64,000 bases of DNA, taken from Christensenella sp036660175 (GTDB taxonomy: Bacteria > Bacillota > Clostridia > Christensenellales > Christensenellaceae). Made by a program: the position numbers and the translations under genes. Below are positions 35,832 through 44,040 of the stretch, piece after piece; the first letter of the stretch is position 1, and the number at the start of each line of letters is the position of its first letter. Below the pieces are notes generated by a model. The model did not search any database. It was not told the origin of the DNA and worked only from the letters and a program-made list of their open reading frames with translations. The stretch is taken from contig JAVXBD010000001.1 in assembly GCA_036660175.1 (NCBI GenBank), positions 8,556 to 72,555 on the forward strand. Direction: 5' to 3'.

Positions 35832-37367
35832 TTAAAATTTTTGCTGAAATTTTGAAATTTTATCGTATACGCCACCATTGGCTAAACTTTCATATGCGTC
35901 ACAATAGATGGCATACATTTCATCATAAATGACAACATTTTTTGAAATCGGCTCAAATCTCTTTGCGGGTTTTACCATTGCTTTAGCTGCTTGTACAACA
36001 TTTTCGTATACACCAATTCCCACAGCGGCACACATTGCTGCACCCAAAACAGCTGCATCTTTTACGGCAAGTGTTTCCACTGGAATATTGTACATGTCTG
36101 CCTGTATTTGATTCCAAATATCAGATTTTGTTGCACCGCCAATAACTCTTCCTACGTTGACATCAAATCCATTTTTTCTGATTGCAGTAATGATGTCACG
36201 CATCTCCATTGTAATTCCTTCCATACAGGCTCTTGCCATGCAAGCCCTATCATGCGCAAGCGTTAATCCTAAAAACGCACCACGTGCATTAGAATTCCAT
36301 CGAGGAGCTGCAGAACTTGCAAAATACGGCATCATAATCAGCCCTTTTGCACCAACGGGTACAGTTTCTATCATTTTATTTAAATCTTCAAAGATATTTG
36401 TGTGATTATTTTTTGACTGAAAGTTTTCAAGTGCTGCAATTTCTGTTGAAAACCATTTGTAAACAACCGCAGCAGCATTTTGAAGCCCTTCAAATTCCCA
36501 CATACCATGCAGTGCATGATTTGTTACCATGGTATTGCCCGTTGCATCTCTGTATTTTGAATTCAGCAATGCTGTTGCAAGGCCGCCAGTACCAAGGGAT
36601 GCTGAAACAATTCCACTTTCTACAACACCAGCACCGATTGCTGCACTGTTTTGGTCACCAATTCCAACACAAATGGGTGTTCCTTTTGCAAAAACACAGT
36701 TGCTTGTTACTTCACCAATTTTTGTACCAGACTGCATCACTTTAGGCAGTATTTTTTTGTCAATTTCAAACTTAGAAATCAACTCACTGCTATATTTACA
36801 ATTATCGGTTTCCCACAATCCCCAAAAGGCTGCATCTGGCTCATCTGTATAATAATCATCTGCGCCTAATTGCTTTAAGATATAATCCTGTACTTGACAA
36901 ACTTTTTTTGTTCTTTGCCAAATTTGTTGCTCATATTGACGAACCCACATGATTTTAGGCAGAATCCAACAAGTGTTCAGCGGTAAACCAGATATTCTAT
37001 AAAACTCATCTTTACCAAATTTTAAATCAAGTTCTTCAACTTGCTCACTTGCACGGTTATCCATCCATGAAATCATCTTGATGGGTTGGTCGTTTTCATC
37101 AATAAAAATGCACGAACTTCTTTGTGCAGAAATACTAATTGCAGCAATTTCTTTTGCATCAATCTGACTGGCAGCCATAGCAAGTTCACTTGCTTTTAAA
37201 ACCGCATTAAAAAGTGTTTGCGCATCCTGCTCTACCCAGTTTGGCTTCGGGTAAATACAAGGATACTCTACATATCCGCTGGACAGCGCATTTCCTTCAA
37301 AATCAAATAGTATTGTTTTTGTGCCAGTTGTGCCGACATCAATTCCCACCACATAAGCTTTTTTCAT
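35832..37367 (-). CDS. FGGY-family carbohydrate kinase (xylulokinase-like)
   Basis: A 511-residue sugar or polyol kinase of the actin-like ATPase fold. The N-terminal phosphate motif is GIDVGTTGTKTILFD, the catalytic base region is GIGDQNSAAIGAGV, and the C-terminal ATP-binding segment is VIGGATKSDIWNQIQADM. The family phosphorylates xylulose, ribulose, glycerol, gluconate and similar compounds with ATP; the pattern here is nearest the xylulokinase group, but substrate cannot be fixed. It is the second gene of the SorC-linked operon, directly after URO-D protein A. The kinase product would be a fitting effector for the SorC regulator. Confidence 0.93.
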   Translation of the reverse strand: MKKAYVVGIDVGTTGTKTILFDFEGNALSSGYVEYPCIYPKPNWVEQDAQTLFNAVLKASELAMAASQIDAKEIAAISISAQRSSCIFIDENDQPIKMISWMDNRASEQVEELDLKFGKDEFYRISGLPLNTCWILPKIMWVRQYEQQIWQRTKKVCQVQDYILKQLGADDYYTDEPDAAFWGLWETDNCKYSSELISKFEIDKKILPKVMQSGTKIGEVTSNCVFAKGTPICVGIGDQNSAAIGAGVVESGIVSASLGTGGLATALLNSKYRDATGNTMVTNHALHGMWEFEGLQNAAAVVYKWFSTEIAALENFQSKNNHTNIFEDLNKMIETVPVGAKGLIMMPYFASSAAPRWNSNARGAFLGLTLAHDRACMARACMEGITMEMRDIITAIRKNGFDVNVGRVIGGATKSDIWNQIQADMYNIPVETLAVKDAAVLGAAMCAAVGIGVYENVVQAAKAMVKPAKRFEPISKNVVIYDEMYAIYCDAYESLANGGVYDKISKFQQKF

Positions 37368-37409
37368 TTTTTAAAGCCCTCCGTATATATCGTAATACAA
37401 CAGCCTTTG

Positions 37410-38567
37410 TTAAATCGCTTTTTCTCTCATTTCAACAATTGTTTCAAGTAATGCAACAACATTTTCAAGAGGTACATCGTTCATAATTTCTTGTGCCGGC
37501 GCTATAATATGGCCACCGCCTTTTCCAAGAATTGTAATTGCTTCTCTTGCCATCGTTTTTACTTCTTCTGGTGTTTTGGTCGGCAGTGTTTGTGTATCAA
37601 TTCCGCCCCAGAAAACAAGATCTTTACCGTATTCACGTTTTAAATATTTTAAATCATTACATGGCTGTACAGGTTCCCAGCCATCAAGGCCAATATCAAT
37701 TAGTTGAGGCAGGTAGTCAATCATTGCTCCACATGAGTGCATAATGATGTACTGCCCATTCTTTTTATATTCAGAAAACAATCTCTTATAATGAGGCAAA
37801 ATTTGTTCAGTAAACATTTTAGGTGAGAAAAATCCACTGATTTGCATACCTAAATCATCACCATGATGAGCAAACTTAAAGCCCATATCGGACTTCACTT
37901 GTGCAAGTTTCATTCTATAATCCGTTACTTTTTCCATCAAGCACGAACATAACATTGGATTGCCTGCCATTTCTGTCATAAATCTTTCCCAACCCATCAA
38001 TGCGTAAGAACGCTCATAGGTTGCAAAATATCCAGAAGGAATGATGCACATATCTCCAGCAACACCATCTTTATCTCTTTCATACCATGTTAAGTTTTGA
38101 GGATCTAATGGATCTGGTATTTCATAGTTCATGATAGCATCTTCAAAAGACATATCCATATATTTTGTTAATCTTTCAGGCAGAACTTTTCTAGCAGCCT
38201 TGTCTTTTTCTTTGTCGCCCATCAGCACACCATAATCTGTAAAGAATCCATCCTCACCAATTACAATACCAAGACCCCAACGATCGTATACATGATTATT
38301 TTCAAAATCTGTATATACATATCCTTTTTTTGCAAGTTCGGTCATCATTTCTGGATCATTTCTCCAAAAAAGAGGAATATCATCTGTTGCATAAGTAAAT
38401 GCAATATGATTTTCTAAATAATCATCGAGCTGGTCTGGGCTGTCAAGACCTAACGCTTCACTAATTGCTTTGTCACGTGTTCTGTCGGAAAAGGAAATTT
38501 GACTTGGCAAATAGTCGATATTACGTTTTTCAAATAGTGCCAGTACTCTGTCCGCTTTTGTCATCAT
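37410..38567 (-). CDS. URO-D superfamily protein A, first gene of the operon
   Basis: A 385-residue member, more divergent than proteins B and C (opening TKADRVLALFEKRNID). It keeps HHGDDLGMQISGFF, IIMHSCGAMIDYLPQL (H-x-C) and VFWGGIDTQTLP; the C-terminal GGGHIIAPAQEI has no cysteine. AGGAGG stands 9 bases before the first of two adjacent ATG codons. Being promoter-proximal, it may perform the first or most abundant step. The biochemical role is unknown. Confidence 0.9.
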   Translation of the reverse strand: MMTKADRVLALFEKRNIDYLPSQISFSDRTRDKAISEALGLDSPDQLDDYLENHIAFTYATDDIPLFWRNDPEMMTELAKKGYVYTDFENNHVYDRWGLGIVIGEDGFFTDYGVLMGDKEKDKAARKVLPERLTKYMDMSFEDAIMNYEIPDPLDPQNLTWYERDKDGVAGDMCIIPSGYFATYERSYALMGWERFMTEMAGNPMLCSCLMEKVTDYRMKLAQVKSDMGFKFAHHGDDLGMQISGFFSPKMFTEQILPHYKRLFSEYKKNGQYIIMHSCGAMIDYLPQLIDIGLDGWEPVQPCNDLKYLKREYGKDLVFWGGIDTQTLPTKTPEEVKTMAREAITILGKGGGHIIAPAQEIMNDVPLENVVALLETIVEMREKAI

Positions 38568-38710
38568 AATAAAATACCTCCTAATATAGTGCTTACTCTC
38601 ATTTCATCATAAAAGTTCTTGTTCATAATTTATAGTTTAAAGATAATATTATAAAATTATACTGCTAAAATTATATTTTTGTAAAATATGGTTCTTCTTT
38701 GCTTACTATT

Positions 38711-38739
38711 AGAATATAATTTTGCAAAGCATATGTCAA
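38711..38739 (-). promoter_or_regulatory. Promoter of the URO-D/FGGY/ABC operon
   Basis: Minus-strand TTGACA (38734-38739), 17-bp spacer, TATTCT (38711-38716). The leader would be about 137 bases. An operator-like palindrome lies 19 bp upstream of the -35. This is the only good promoter seen for the eight minus-strand genes down to 28775. Confidence 0.7.
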
Positions 38740-38757
38740 TAAATTTAAGGTTTCGGA

Positions 38758-38771
38758 TGCACATTTGTTCA
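38758..38771. promoter_or_regulatory. SorC operator candidate, distal copy
   Basis: TGCACATTTGTTCA matches the palindrome TGAACA-TT-TGTTCA at 13 of 14 positions. It lies upstream of the operon promoter and is 125 bp from the second copy; both contain the identical ten bases ACATTTGTTC. Confidence 0.6.
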
Positions 38772-38848
38772 TATATATGCCTATTCGTAATATACAAGAC
38801 TTAATATAACAATTTTCCATGTATATTTATCAAATAATTTACGGAAAC

Positions 38849-38877
38849 TTGACATTATCGTTCTATATTTATATAAT
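38849..38877 (+). promoter_or_regulatory. Consensus promoter of the second SorC gene
   Basis: TTGACA (38849-38854), exactly 17 bp, TATAAT (38872-38877): a perfect sigma-A promoter. Transcription would start near 38884, inside the proximal operator palindrome, as expected for a repressed or autoregulated gene. Confidence 0.9.
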
Positions 38878-38882
38878 ATTAG

Positions 38883-38896
38883 TGAACATTTGTTCG
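38883..38896. promoter_or_regulatory. SorC operator candidate, proximal copy
   Basis: TGAACATTTGTTCG, 13 of 14 positions of the palindrome TGAACA-TT-TGTTCA, covers the predicted transcription start of the regulator gene. Binding here would block its transcription. Confidence 0.65.
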
Positions 38897-38921
38897 GATA
38901 AGTTTTGAAGGAGATTATAAA

Positions 38922-39881
38922 ATGAGCAGTACCTATTCCAGAGAGCAACTTGTTAAAGTTTCAAAACTTTACTATTTAGGAAATATGAGCCAAGAGGACA
39001 TCAGTAAGATTATGAATATTTCACGTCCAATGATTTCTAGAATGCTAAGTATGGCACGTGAACGTAAAGTAGTAGAGTTTAAAATCAATTCCTCTCCCTC
39101 ATTATATTCTGAAATGTCAAAAAAAATACAGGATTTTTACAATTTAAAATATGTTTATGTAGTGCCATCATCTTTTTCTCAAGAAGAATCAAAACTTGAA
39201 GTTGCAAAGAAAGCTGCTGATTTTTTAAATCTACAGTTGAAAAATGATATTGTGATTGGCTGTGCATGGGGTACAACAATTGACAGATTTGTACACGCAT
39301 TCTTGCCCGAAAAAACAATTTCTGGTGCATCGGTTATGCAATTAACAGGCAGCCTCAATGCGCATATTGTAGAAACAGATGGCAGAGAACTCGCAAAAGA
39401 GCTTGCAACGAAATTAAATGCACAATTATACACGCTTCAAACGCCGTTGATTGTTGGAAATCCACTGCTAAAGCAGCTCTTGATTGATGAACCCGAAACA
39501 AGAAGACAATTTGATATGTTTAGAAATATTGACATCGCTTTTGTTGGTGTTGGCTCCAGTAAGCCTGAAAACAGTGTTTCCTATAAAGCTGGATATATTA
39601 CAAAAGAAGAAGCACAGGTTTTGGAGGATATGGGTGCAGGTGCCGATATTTGCGGACATCGTATTACAAAAAATGGTAATAAGGTCCAGACAATACTAAC
39701 GGACAGAGTTATTTCAATTGATCTTGACACGCTCAAGCAAATACCGTTGGTTGTTGCACTTGGTGCTGGCGAGGACAAAGCCCCTACCATTGTTGCAGGA
39801 ATACGTGGAAAATACATAGATGCAATTATTATTGACGAGCTTGCTGCGATTTCAATTATAGAAACTGAAAAGATGATATAA
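38922..39881 (+). CDS. SorC-family transcriptional regulator of the URO-D/FGGY/ABC operon
   Basis: A 319-residue regulator with an N-terminal helix-turn-helix (MSQEDISKIMNISRPMISRM) and a sugar-binding effector domain (IGCAWGTTIDRFVHAF, FVGVGSSKPENS, VALGAGEDKAPTIVAGIRG). AAGGAGATTATAA precedes the ATG. It is divergent from the operon it most likely controls, with two operator-like palindromes between them. Family members respond to phosphorylated sugars, so the FGGY kinase product is the likely effector. It is a paralogue of the regulator at 22958. Confidence 0.94.
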   Translation: MSSTYSREQLVKVSKLYYLGNMSQEDISKIMNISRPMISRMLSMARERKVVEFKINSSPSLYSEMSKKIQDFYNLKYVYVVPSSFSQEESKLEVAKKAADFLNLQLKNDIVIGCAWGTTIDRFVHAFLPEKTISGASVMQLTGSLNAHIVETDGRELAKELATKLNAQLYTLQTPLIVGNPLLKQLLIDEPETRRQFDMFRNIDIAFVGVGSSKPENSVSYKAGYITKEEAQVLEDMGAGADICGHRITKNGNKVQTILTDRVISIDLDTLKQIPLVVALGAGEDKAPTIVAGIRGKYIDAIIIDELAAISIIETEKMI

Positions 39882-39900
39882 CGGCTAAAATGAAGTGTAC

Positions 39901-39948
39901 AAAAAACCTCCATATATCGTATGTTTTTCGATATGTGGAGGCTTTTTT
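39901..39948 (+). terminator. Bidirectional terminator between SorC and citrate synthase
   Basis: A 13-bp stem (39907-39919 with 39929-39941, one mismatch) has A6 on the left and CT6 on the right, serving both convergent genes. Confidence 0.9.
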
Positions 39949-39957
39949 AGTTGCAAT

Positions 39958-41322
39958 TTATTTTCTTTCATCAATTTTTACATATTCACGTGCATCAAAA
40001 ATGCTCTTATATGCCGGTCTAATAATTTTGCCAGCATTAAGCAATTCTTCAATTCTGTGCGCACTCCACCCAGCAATACGAGCAATCGCAAAAATTGGCG
40101 TAAACAGTTCGGTGGGCAGATTGAGCATACTATAAACAAATCCGCTGTAAAAATCAACATTTGCACTGACGCCTTTATAAATCTTGCGCTCTTTTGCAAT
40201 GACCTCTGGTGCACATTTTTCAACTATGGAATACAGCTGAAATTCCTTTGTTAATCCTTTTTCATCGGACAGACTCTTGACGAATGCTTTAAAAATATTC
40301 GCTCTTGGATCGGAAAGTGAATAAACTGCATGTCCCATGCCATAAATCAGCCCAGCTTTATCAAATGCCTGCTTATTGAGCAAAGAAACAAGATACTGTT
40401 TGACTTCCTCTTCGTCTGTCCAATCCTTAATATTTTTCTTCATATCATCAATCATTTGCACTACTTTTATATTAGCGCCACCGTGCTTTGGACCTTTTAA
40501 AGACCCGAGCGATGCTGCAACTGTTGAATAGGTATCTGTACCTGAGGATGAAACAACTTTTGTTGTAAAAGTGGAGTTGTTTCCGCCTCCATGCTCTGCG
40601 TGCAGAACCAATGCTACATCTAATATTTTTGCTTCCAGTTTTGTATATTTACTATCAGGACGGAGCAAATACAGAATGTTCTCCGCAGTCGATAAATTCG
40701 GTTGCGGCGAATGAATAAATAGGCTTTGTCCATCATGATAATGTTTAAAAGCTTGATAGCCATATACAGACAGTAGCGGAAACAACGCAATGAGTTCGAT
40801 TGATTGGCGCAGTACATTTGGAATACTAATGTTATCTGCTTTTTCATCATATGAATAAAGTGTCAGTACACTTCTTGCAAGCGTATTCATCATGTCAGAG
40901 CTAGGTGCTTTCATAATAATATCTCTAACAAAACTTGTTGGAAGCGTTCTATAATGCGCAAGCAACGCTGTAAAATCTTCTAATTCATCTCTATTTGGCA
41001 TTTCGCCCATCAATAAAAGATATACCGTTTCTTCAAACCCAAATCGTCCTTCACGGATAAAACCATCTACAATATCTTCAATGTTGATACCACGATAATA
41101 AAGACGGCCTTCACAGGGTATCATTTCGTCCCCTTGTTCAACAAAGGAAACAATATCTGATATTTTTGTTAAACCTGCTAAAACACCTTTTCCGTTTATA
41201 TCACGCAATCCACGTTTAACCTGATACTTATTATAGAGTGCTGCATCAATTTGATTATTCGCATTACAGCGTTCTGAAAGTGCTGCAATCTCTGGTGTGA
41301 TTTCTGAAAACTTATCTGACAT
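39958..41322 (-). CDS. citZ/gltA-like: Citrate synthase
   Basis: A 454-residue enzyme joining acetyl-CoA and oxaloacetate. Catalytic residues lie in LHAEHGGGNNSTF (His), GHAVYSLSDPRA (His) and NVDFYSGF (Asp). I chose the ATG giving MSDKFSEI, which follows AGGAGG by 10 bases; the longer reading frame adds 34 residues that lie in the leader. The length and N-terminal extension fit the long Clostridial form. Upstream is a repeat-rich control region. With malic enzyme and a probable malate dehydrogenase next door, it belongs to a partial TCA module, probably supplying glutamate precursors. Confidence 0.94.
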   Translation of the reverse strand: MSDKFSEITPEIAALSERCNANNQIDAALYNKYQVKRGLRDINGKGVLAGLTKISDIVSFVEQGDEMIPCEGRLYYRGINIEDIVDGFIREGRFGFEETVYLLLMGEMPNRDELEDFTALLAHYRTLPTSFVRDIIMKAPSSDMMNTLARSVLTLYSYDEKADNISIPNVLRQSIELIALFPLLSVYGYQAFKHYHDGQSLFIHSPQPNLSTAENILYLLRPDSKYTKLEAKILDVALVLHAEHGGGNNSTFTTKVVSSSGTDTYSTVAASLGSLKGPKHGGANIKVVQMIDDMKKNIKDWTDEEEVKQYLVSLLNKQAFDKAGLIYGMGHAVYSLSDPRANIFKAFVKSLSDEKGLTKEFQLYSIVEKCAPEVIAKERKIYKGVSANVDFYSGFVYSMLNLPTELFTPIFAIARIAGWSAHRIEELLNAGKIIRPAYKSIFDAREYVKIDERK

Positions 41323-41462
41323 ATGACATAATCCTCCTTTTTTCTGTGTTGATTTTCTATCGTATACGTAAAACAAATGAAAAGCATTTCCATAAATACT
41401 TTCGACGTACATCGTGATTTGCAAATTAGAACTTAAATCTTATATCACAAAATCAAACTTAT

Positions 41463-41575
41463 TTATACAATAAACTTTTGTGTAAATAATCTCAACTTAT
41501 ATTATACAATAAATCATACTTTTTGTAACGCTTTTTTTAATATTTAGCAATTTTATACAAATTATTTTGTGTATA
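41463..41575. repeat. TTATACAA repeats in the citrate synthase control region
   Basis: TTATACAA occurs at 41463-41470, 41502-41509, 41553-41560 and again at 41633-41640 (within the malic enzyme terminator). Inverse partners TTGTGTA(T)A follow at about 41479 and 41567, making imperfect dyads. The second copy overlaps the -10 box. This suggests binding by a dedicated regulator. Nothing else is seen in 41323-41613. Confidence 0.5.
41501..41528 (-). promoter_or_regulatory. Probable citrate synthase promoter
   Basis: Minus-strand TTACAA (41523-41528), 16-bp spacer, TATAAT (41501-41506). The predicted leader is about 170 bases. Other TATAAA-like boxes nearby make the assignment provisional. Confidence 0.5.
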
Positions 41576-41613
41576 ATTTCTGTTTTATATATAAATTAAA
41601 AAAATAAATGCGA

Positions 41614-41661
41614 AACAAAAAAAGCGTTCATTTTATACAATTAGATAAAATAAACGCTTTT
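41614..41661 (-). terminator. Terminator of the malate module
   Basis: A 17-bp arm pair (41620-41636 with 41645-41661, one mismatch) with an 8-base loop, followed on the minus strand by seven T. It lies 18 bases after the malic enzyme stop. Confidence 0.9.
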
Positions 41662-41678
41662 AAATTTTAAAGCTTACC

Positions 41679-42851
41679 TTATATTCTATTAACACCTGTT
41701 TTAATTGCCGCTTCTGCTACAGCTTTTGCAACTGTTTGCGCTACCTCTTTATTAAAAGGAGAAGGAATGACGTACTCAGGTTTTAACTCTTCTTTTGAAA
41801 TCAAACTTGCAATTGCATATGCCGCTGCTATTTTCATCTCATCATTGATGTCGCTTGCACGAACGTCAAGCGCACCTCTAAAAATACCAGGAAAAGCCAA
41901 AACATTGTTGATTTGATTTGGAAAATCGCTTCTTCCTGTTCCAACAACCGCCGCTCCTGCATTTATAGCAAGATCTGGCATAATCTCTGGTACTGGGTTT
42001 GCCATTGGGAAAAGAATAGGATCTTTTGCCATGGATTTTACCATTTCTTCTGTTACTGTTCCAGCGGCAGAAACACCGATAAACACATCTGCTCCAGCTA
42101 AAACATCTGCAAGACTACCTTTTTTCATGAATTTGTTAGAGATTGCAGCCATTTCTTTTTTCTCATCATTTAGCCCATCTCTTCCCTCATAAATTGCACC
42201 TTTGCGGTCACACATCACGACATCTTTTAATCCCATCGCCATCAAAAGTTTGATGATTGCAATACCAGCCGCACCTGCACCTGATGTTACGACACTGATA
42301 TTCTCTATGTTTTTCCCAACGATTTTCAAAGAGTTAATCAATGCAGCAAGCGTTACAACTGCTGTACCATGCTGATCATCATGGAAAATCGGAATATCAC
42401 AAACCGCTTTAAGCTTGCGTTCAATTTCAAAACATCTTGGTGCACTGATGTCTTCTAAATTGATACCGCCAAAGCTTCCTGCAAGAAGCGTTACTGTTTT
42501 TACAATATCATCGACATTTTTACTTCTGATGCACAGCGGAAATGCGTCAACATCGCCAAATGTTTTAAACAGAACGCACTTCCCTTCCATAACGGGCATG
42601 CCAGCTTCTGGTCCAATATCTCCTAATCCCAGTACTGCTGTACCATCTGTAACAACTGCTACGATATTCCCTCTGCGTGTATATTCATAAGACATATTTA
42701 CATCTTTTTCAATTGCAAGACACGGTTCAGCAACACCTGGCGTGTATGCAATTGATAAATCTTCTTTTGTTTCTAAAGGCACTCTACTGATTACTTCAAT
42801 TTTGCCCTTCCACTCCGTATGCGCTTTGATTGCTAATTCTTTGTTATCCAT
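41679..42851 (-). CDS. NAD(P)-dependent malic enzyme
   Basis: A 390-residue oxidative decarboxylase converting malate to pyruvate and CO2. Motifs: SIAYTPGVAEPCLAIEKD, KTFGDVDAFPLCI, EDISAPRCFEIERKL, IPIFHDDQHGTAVV with the metal-binding Asp residues, and the Rossmann stretch VTSGAGAAGIAIIKLL. The upstream ATG of this frame overlaps the ribosome site GGAGG, so the start giving MDNKELAIK, 6 bases after it, is preferred. It follows the LDH-family gene by 28 bases in one operon and ends at a strong terminator. Confidence 0.95.
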   Translation of the reverse strand: MDNKELAIKAHTEWKGKIEVISRVPLETKEDLSIAYTPGVAEPCLAIEKDVNMSYEYTRRGNIVAVVTDGTAVLGLGDIGPEAGMPVMEGKCVLFKTFGDVDAFPLCIRSKNVDDIVKTVTLLAGSFGGINLEDISAPRCFEIERKLKAVCDIPIFHDDQHGTAVVTLAALINSLKIVGKNIENISVVTSGAGAAGIAIIKLLMAMGLKDVVMCDRKGAIYEGRDGLNDEKKEMAAISNKFMKKGSLADVLAGADVFIGVSAAGTVTEEMVKSMAKDPILFPMANPVPEIMPDLAINAGAAVVGTGRSDFPNQINNVLAFPGIFRGALDVRASDINDEMKIAAAYAIASLISKEELKPEYVIPSPFNKEVAQTVAKAVAEAAIKTGVNRI

Positions 42852-42879
42852 AATATCCTCCATTTATTTTTAGTATTAT

Positions 42880-43824
42880 TTAATCTACTAATGATTTATG
42901 TAAAAAGGTTTTCATTGTTGTTGCTGAAGTTTTCAGTTCTTCCAGTTCTTTCTCATTTAAGTGTAAATCAACCACTCTCTTGATACCATTTCTTGTAATA
43001 ATGCAGGGTAACGAGAGTGCAACGTCTGATATTCCATATTCTTCATCAAGCACATGTGTTACAGGAAGTACGGTATGTTCATCATCTAAAATTGCTGAAA
43101 CAATACGCCCGACCAAGAGTGCAATACCATAGTTTGTTGCACCTTTTAGGCTAATGACTTCTGCTCCTGAATCTCTTGTCCTTGTAAATATTTTTTCTCT
43201 GTCCAAAACTTTTCCAGTATCATTACATACATCATCAATCCGTTCTCCTGCGATGGTAACACCACTCCATATGGGAACTTGTGTATCTCCGTGTTCTCCG
43301 ATGATATATGCATTGATGTCCCTAATATCAGAATCAAAATACTGACCTAAGAAATATCTAAATCGTGATGTATCAAGCAGAGTTCCGGTGCCAATGACCT
43401 GTGAAGCAGGCAATCCTGATTCTTTTTGCGCAACATAAGTCAGTGCATCTACAGGATTTGATACTACAATAATCATGGTATCGTCATTGTGTTTTACAAC
43501 ATTCCGTACAATATCTTTCATGATTTTAATATTTGTCTGTGCCAGTTCCAAACGAGATTGACCGCTTCTGCGTGCTACACCTGCTGTAATAATCACCATA
43601 GAAGCATCTTTACAATCCTCATAAGTACCATCTTTTATAGATAGTTGTCGATAAAAAGCAATTCCGTGTTTCATGTCAAGAACGTTTCCGTGTGCCTTAT
43701 CTTTGTCAACATCAATGATGACAATGTCAGAACTCAAACGTTTGAGCATTAGGGTATATGCGACGGTTATGCCTACATTTCCTGCGCCAACTACTACAAT
43801 TTTGTCTCTAGATTTTTTTATCAT
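42880..43824 (-). CDS. LDH-family dehydrogenase, possibly malate-specific
   Basis: A 314-residue NAD-dependent 2-hydroxyacid dehydrogenase. The Rossmann motif is VVGAGNVGITVAYTL; the catalytic His is in IGEHGDTQVP and the substrate Arg/Asp in LDTSRFRYFLG. Overall it looks like bacterial L-lactate dehydrogenase. However, in the substrate loop GVARRSGQSRLEL the position that is Gln in lactate enzymes (Gln102, GANQKPGETR) is Arg85, the residue that gives malate dehydrogenases their specificity. Co-operonic malic enzyme and nearby citrate synthase favour malate/oxaloacetate. The sequence ATNYGIA still resembles the lactate form, so the call remains open. Confidence 0.85.
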   Translation of the reverse strand: MIKKSRDKIVVVGAGNVGITVAYTLMLKRLSSDIVIIDVDKDKAHGNVLDMKHGIAFYRQLSIKDGTYEDCKDASMVIITAGVARRSGQSRLELAQTNIKIMKDIVRNVVKHNDDTMIIVVSNPVDALTYVAQKESGLPASQVIGTGTLLDTSRFRYFLGQYFDSDIRDINAYIIGEHGDTQVPIWSGVTIAGERIDDVCNDTGKVLDREKIFTRTRDSGAEVISLKGATNYGIALLVGRIVSAILDDEHTVLPVTHVLDEEYGISDVALSLPCIITRNGIKRVVDLHLNEKELEELKTSATTMKTFLHKSLVD

Positions 43825-43889
43825 CGTTTTGTCCTTTCGAGTAATACAATAATTTATAAAATTAATGAACCAATCCTACCCCATTATAT

Positions 43890-43916
43890 AGTATAACTCA
43901 CAAATCAAATTGTCAA
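43890..43916 (-). promoter_or_regulatory. Promoter of the dehydrogenase-malic enzyme operon
   Basis: Minus-strand TTGACA (43911-43916) with TATACT (43890-43895) at 15 bp, or TACTAT at 17 bp. The exact -10 is uncertain. Confidence 0.55.
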
Positions 43917-43962
43917 TACTTTCACAAACATTATTTTGCTATTTATTAGAATCATTATATAA

Positions 43963-43990
43963 TTGACAAATGATTCATTCATGATAAAAT
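43963..43990 (+). promoter_or_regulatory. Promoter of the EamA transporter
   Basis: TTGACA (43963-43968), 16-bp spacer, TAAAAT (43985-43990). It overlaps earlier in-frame start codons and so supports the ATG at 44041. Confidence 0.6.
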
Positions 43991-44040
43991 TATTAACTGT
44001 ACGCACTTCCGTTTTACTTTGTATTAGAAAGGTTCTCAGC

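Noticed and set aside
28775..38567. Annotation of the URO-D-fold genes as heme-pathway HemE.
   Set aside because: They lack the HemE N-terminal arginine signature, carry H-x-C instead, occur in several copies with sugar-uptake genes, and no other heme genes are present.
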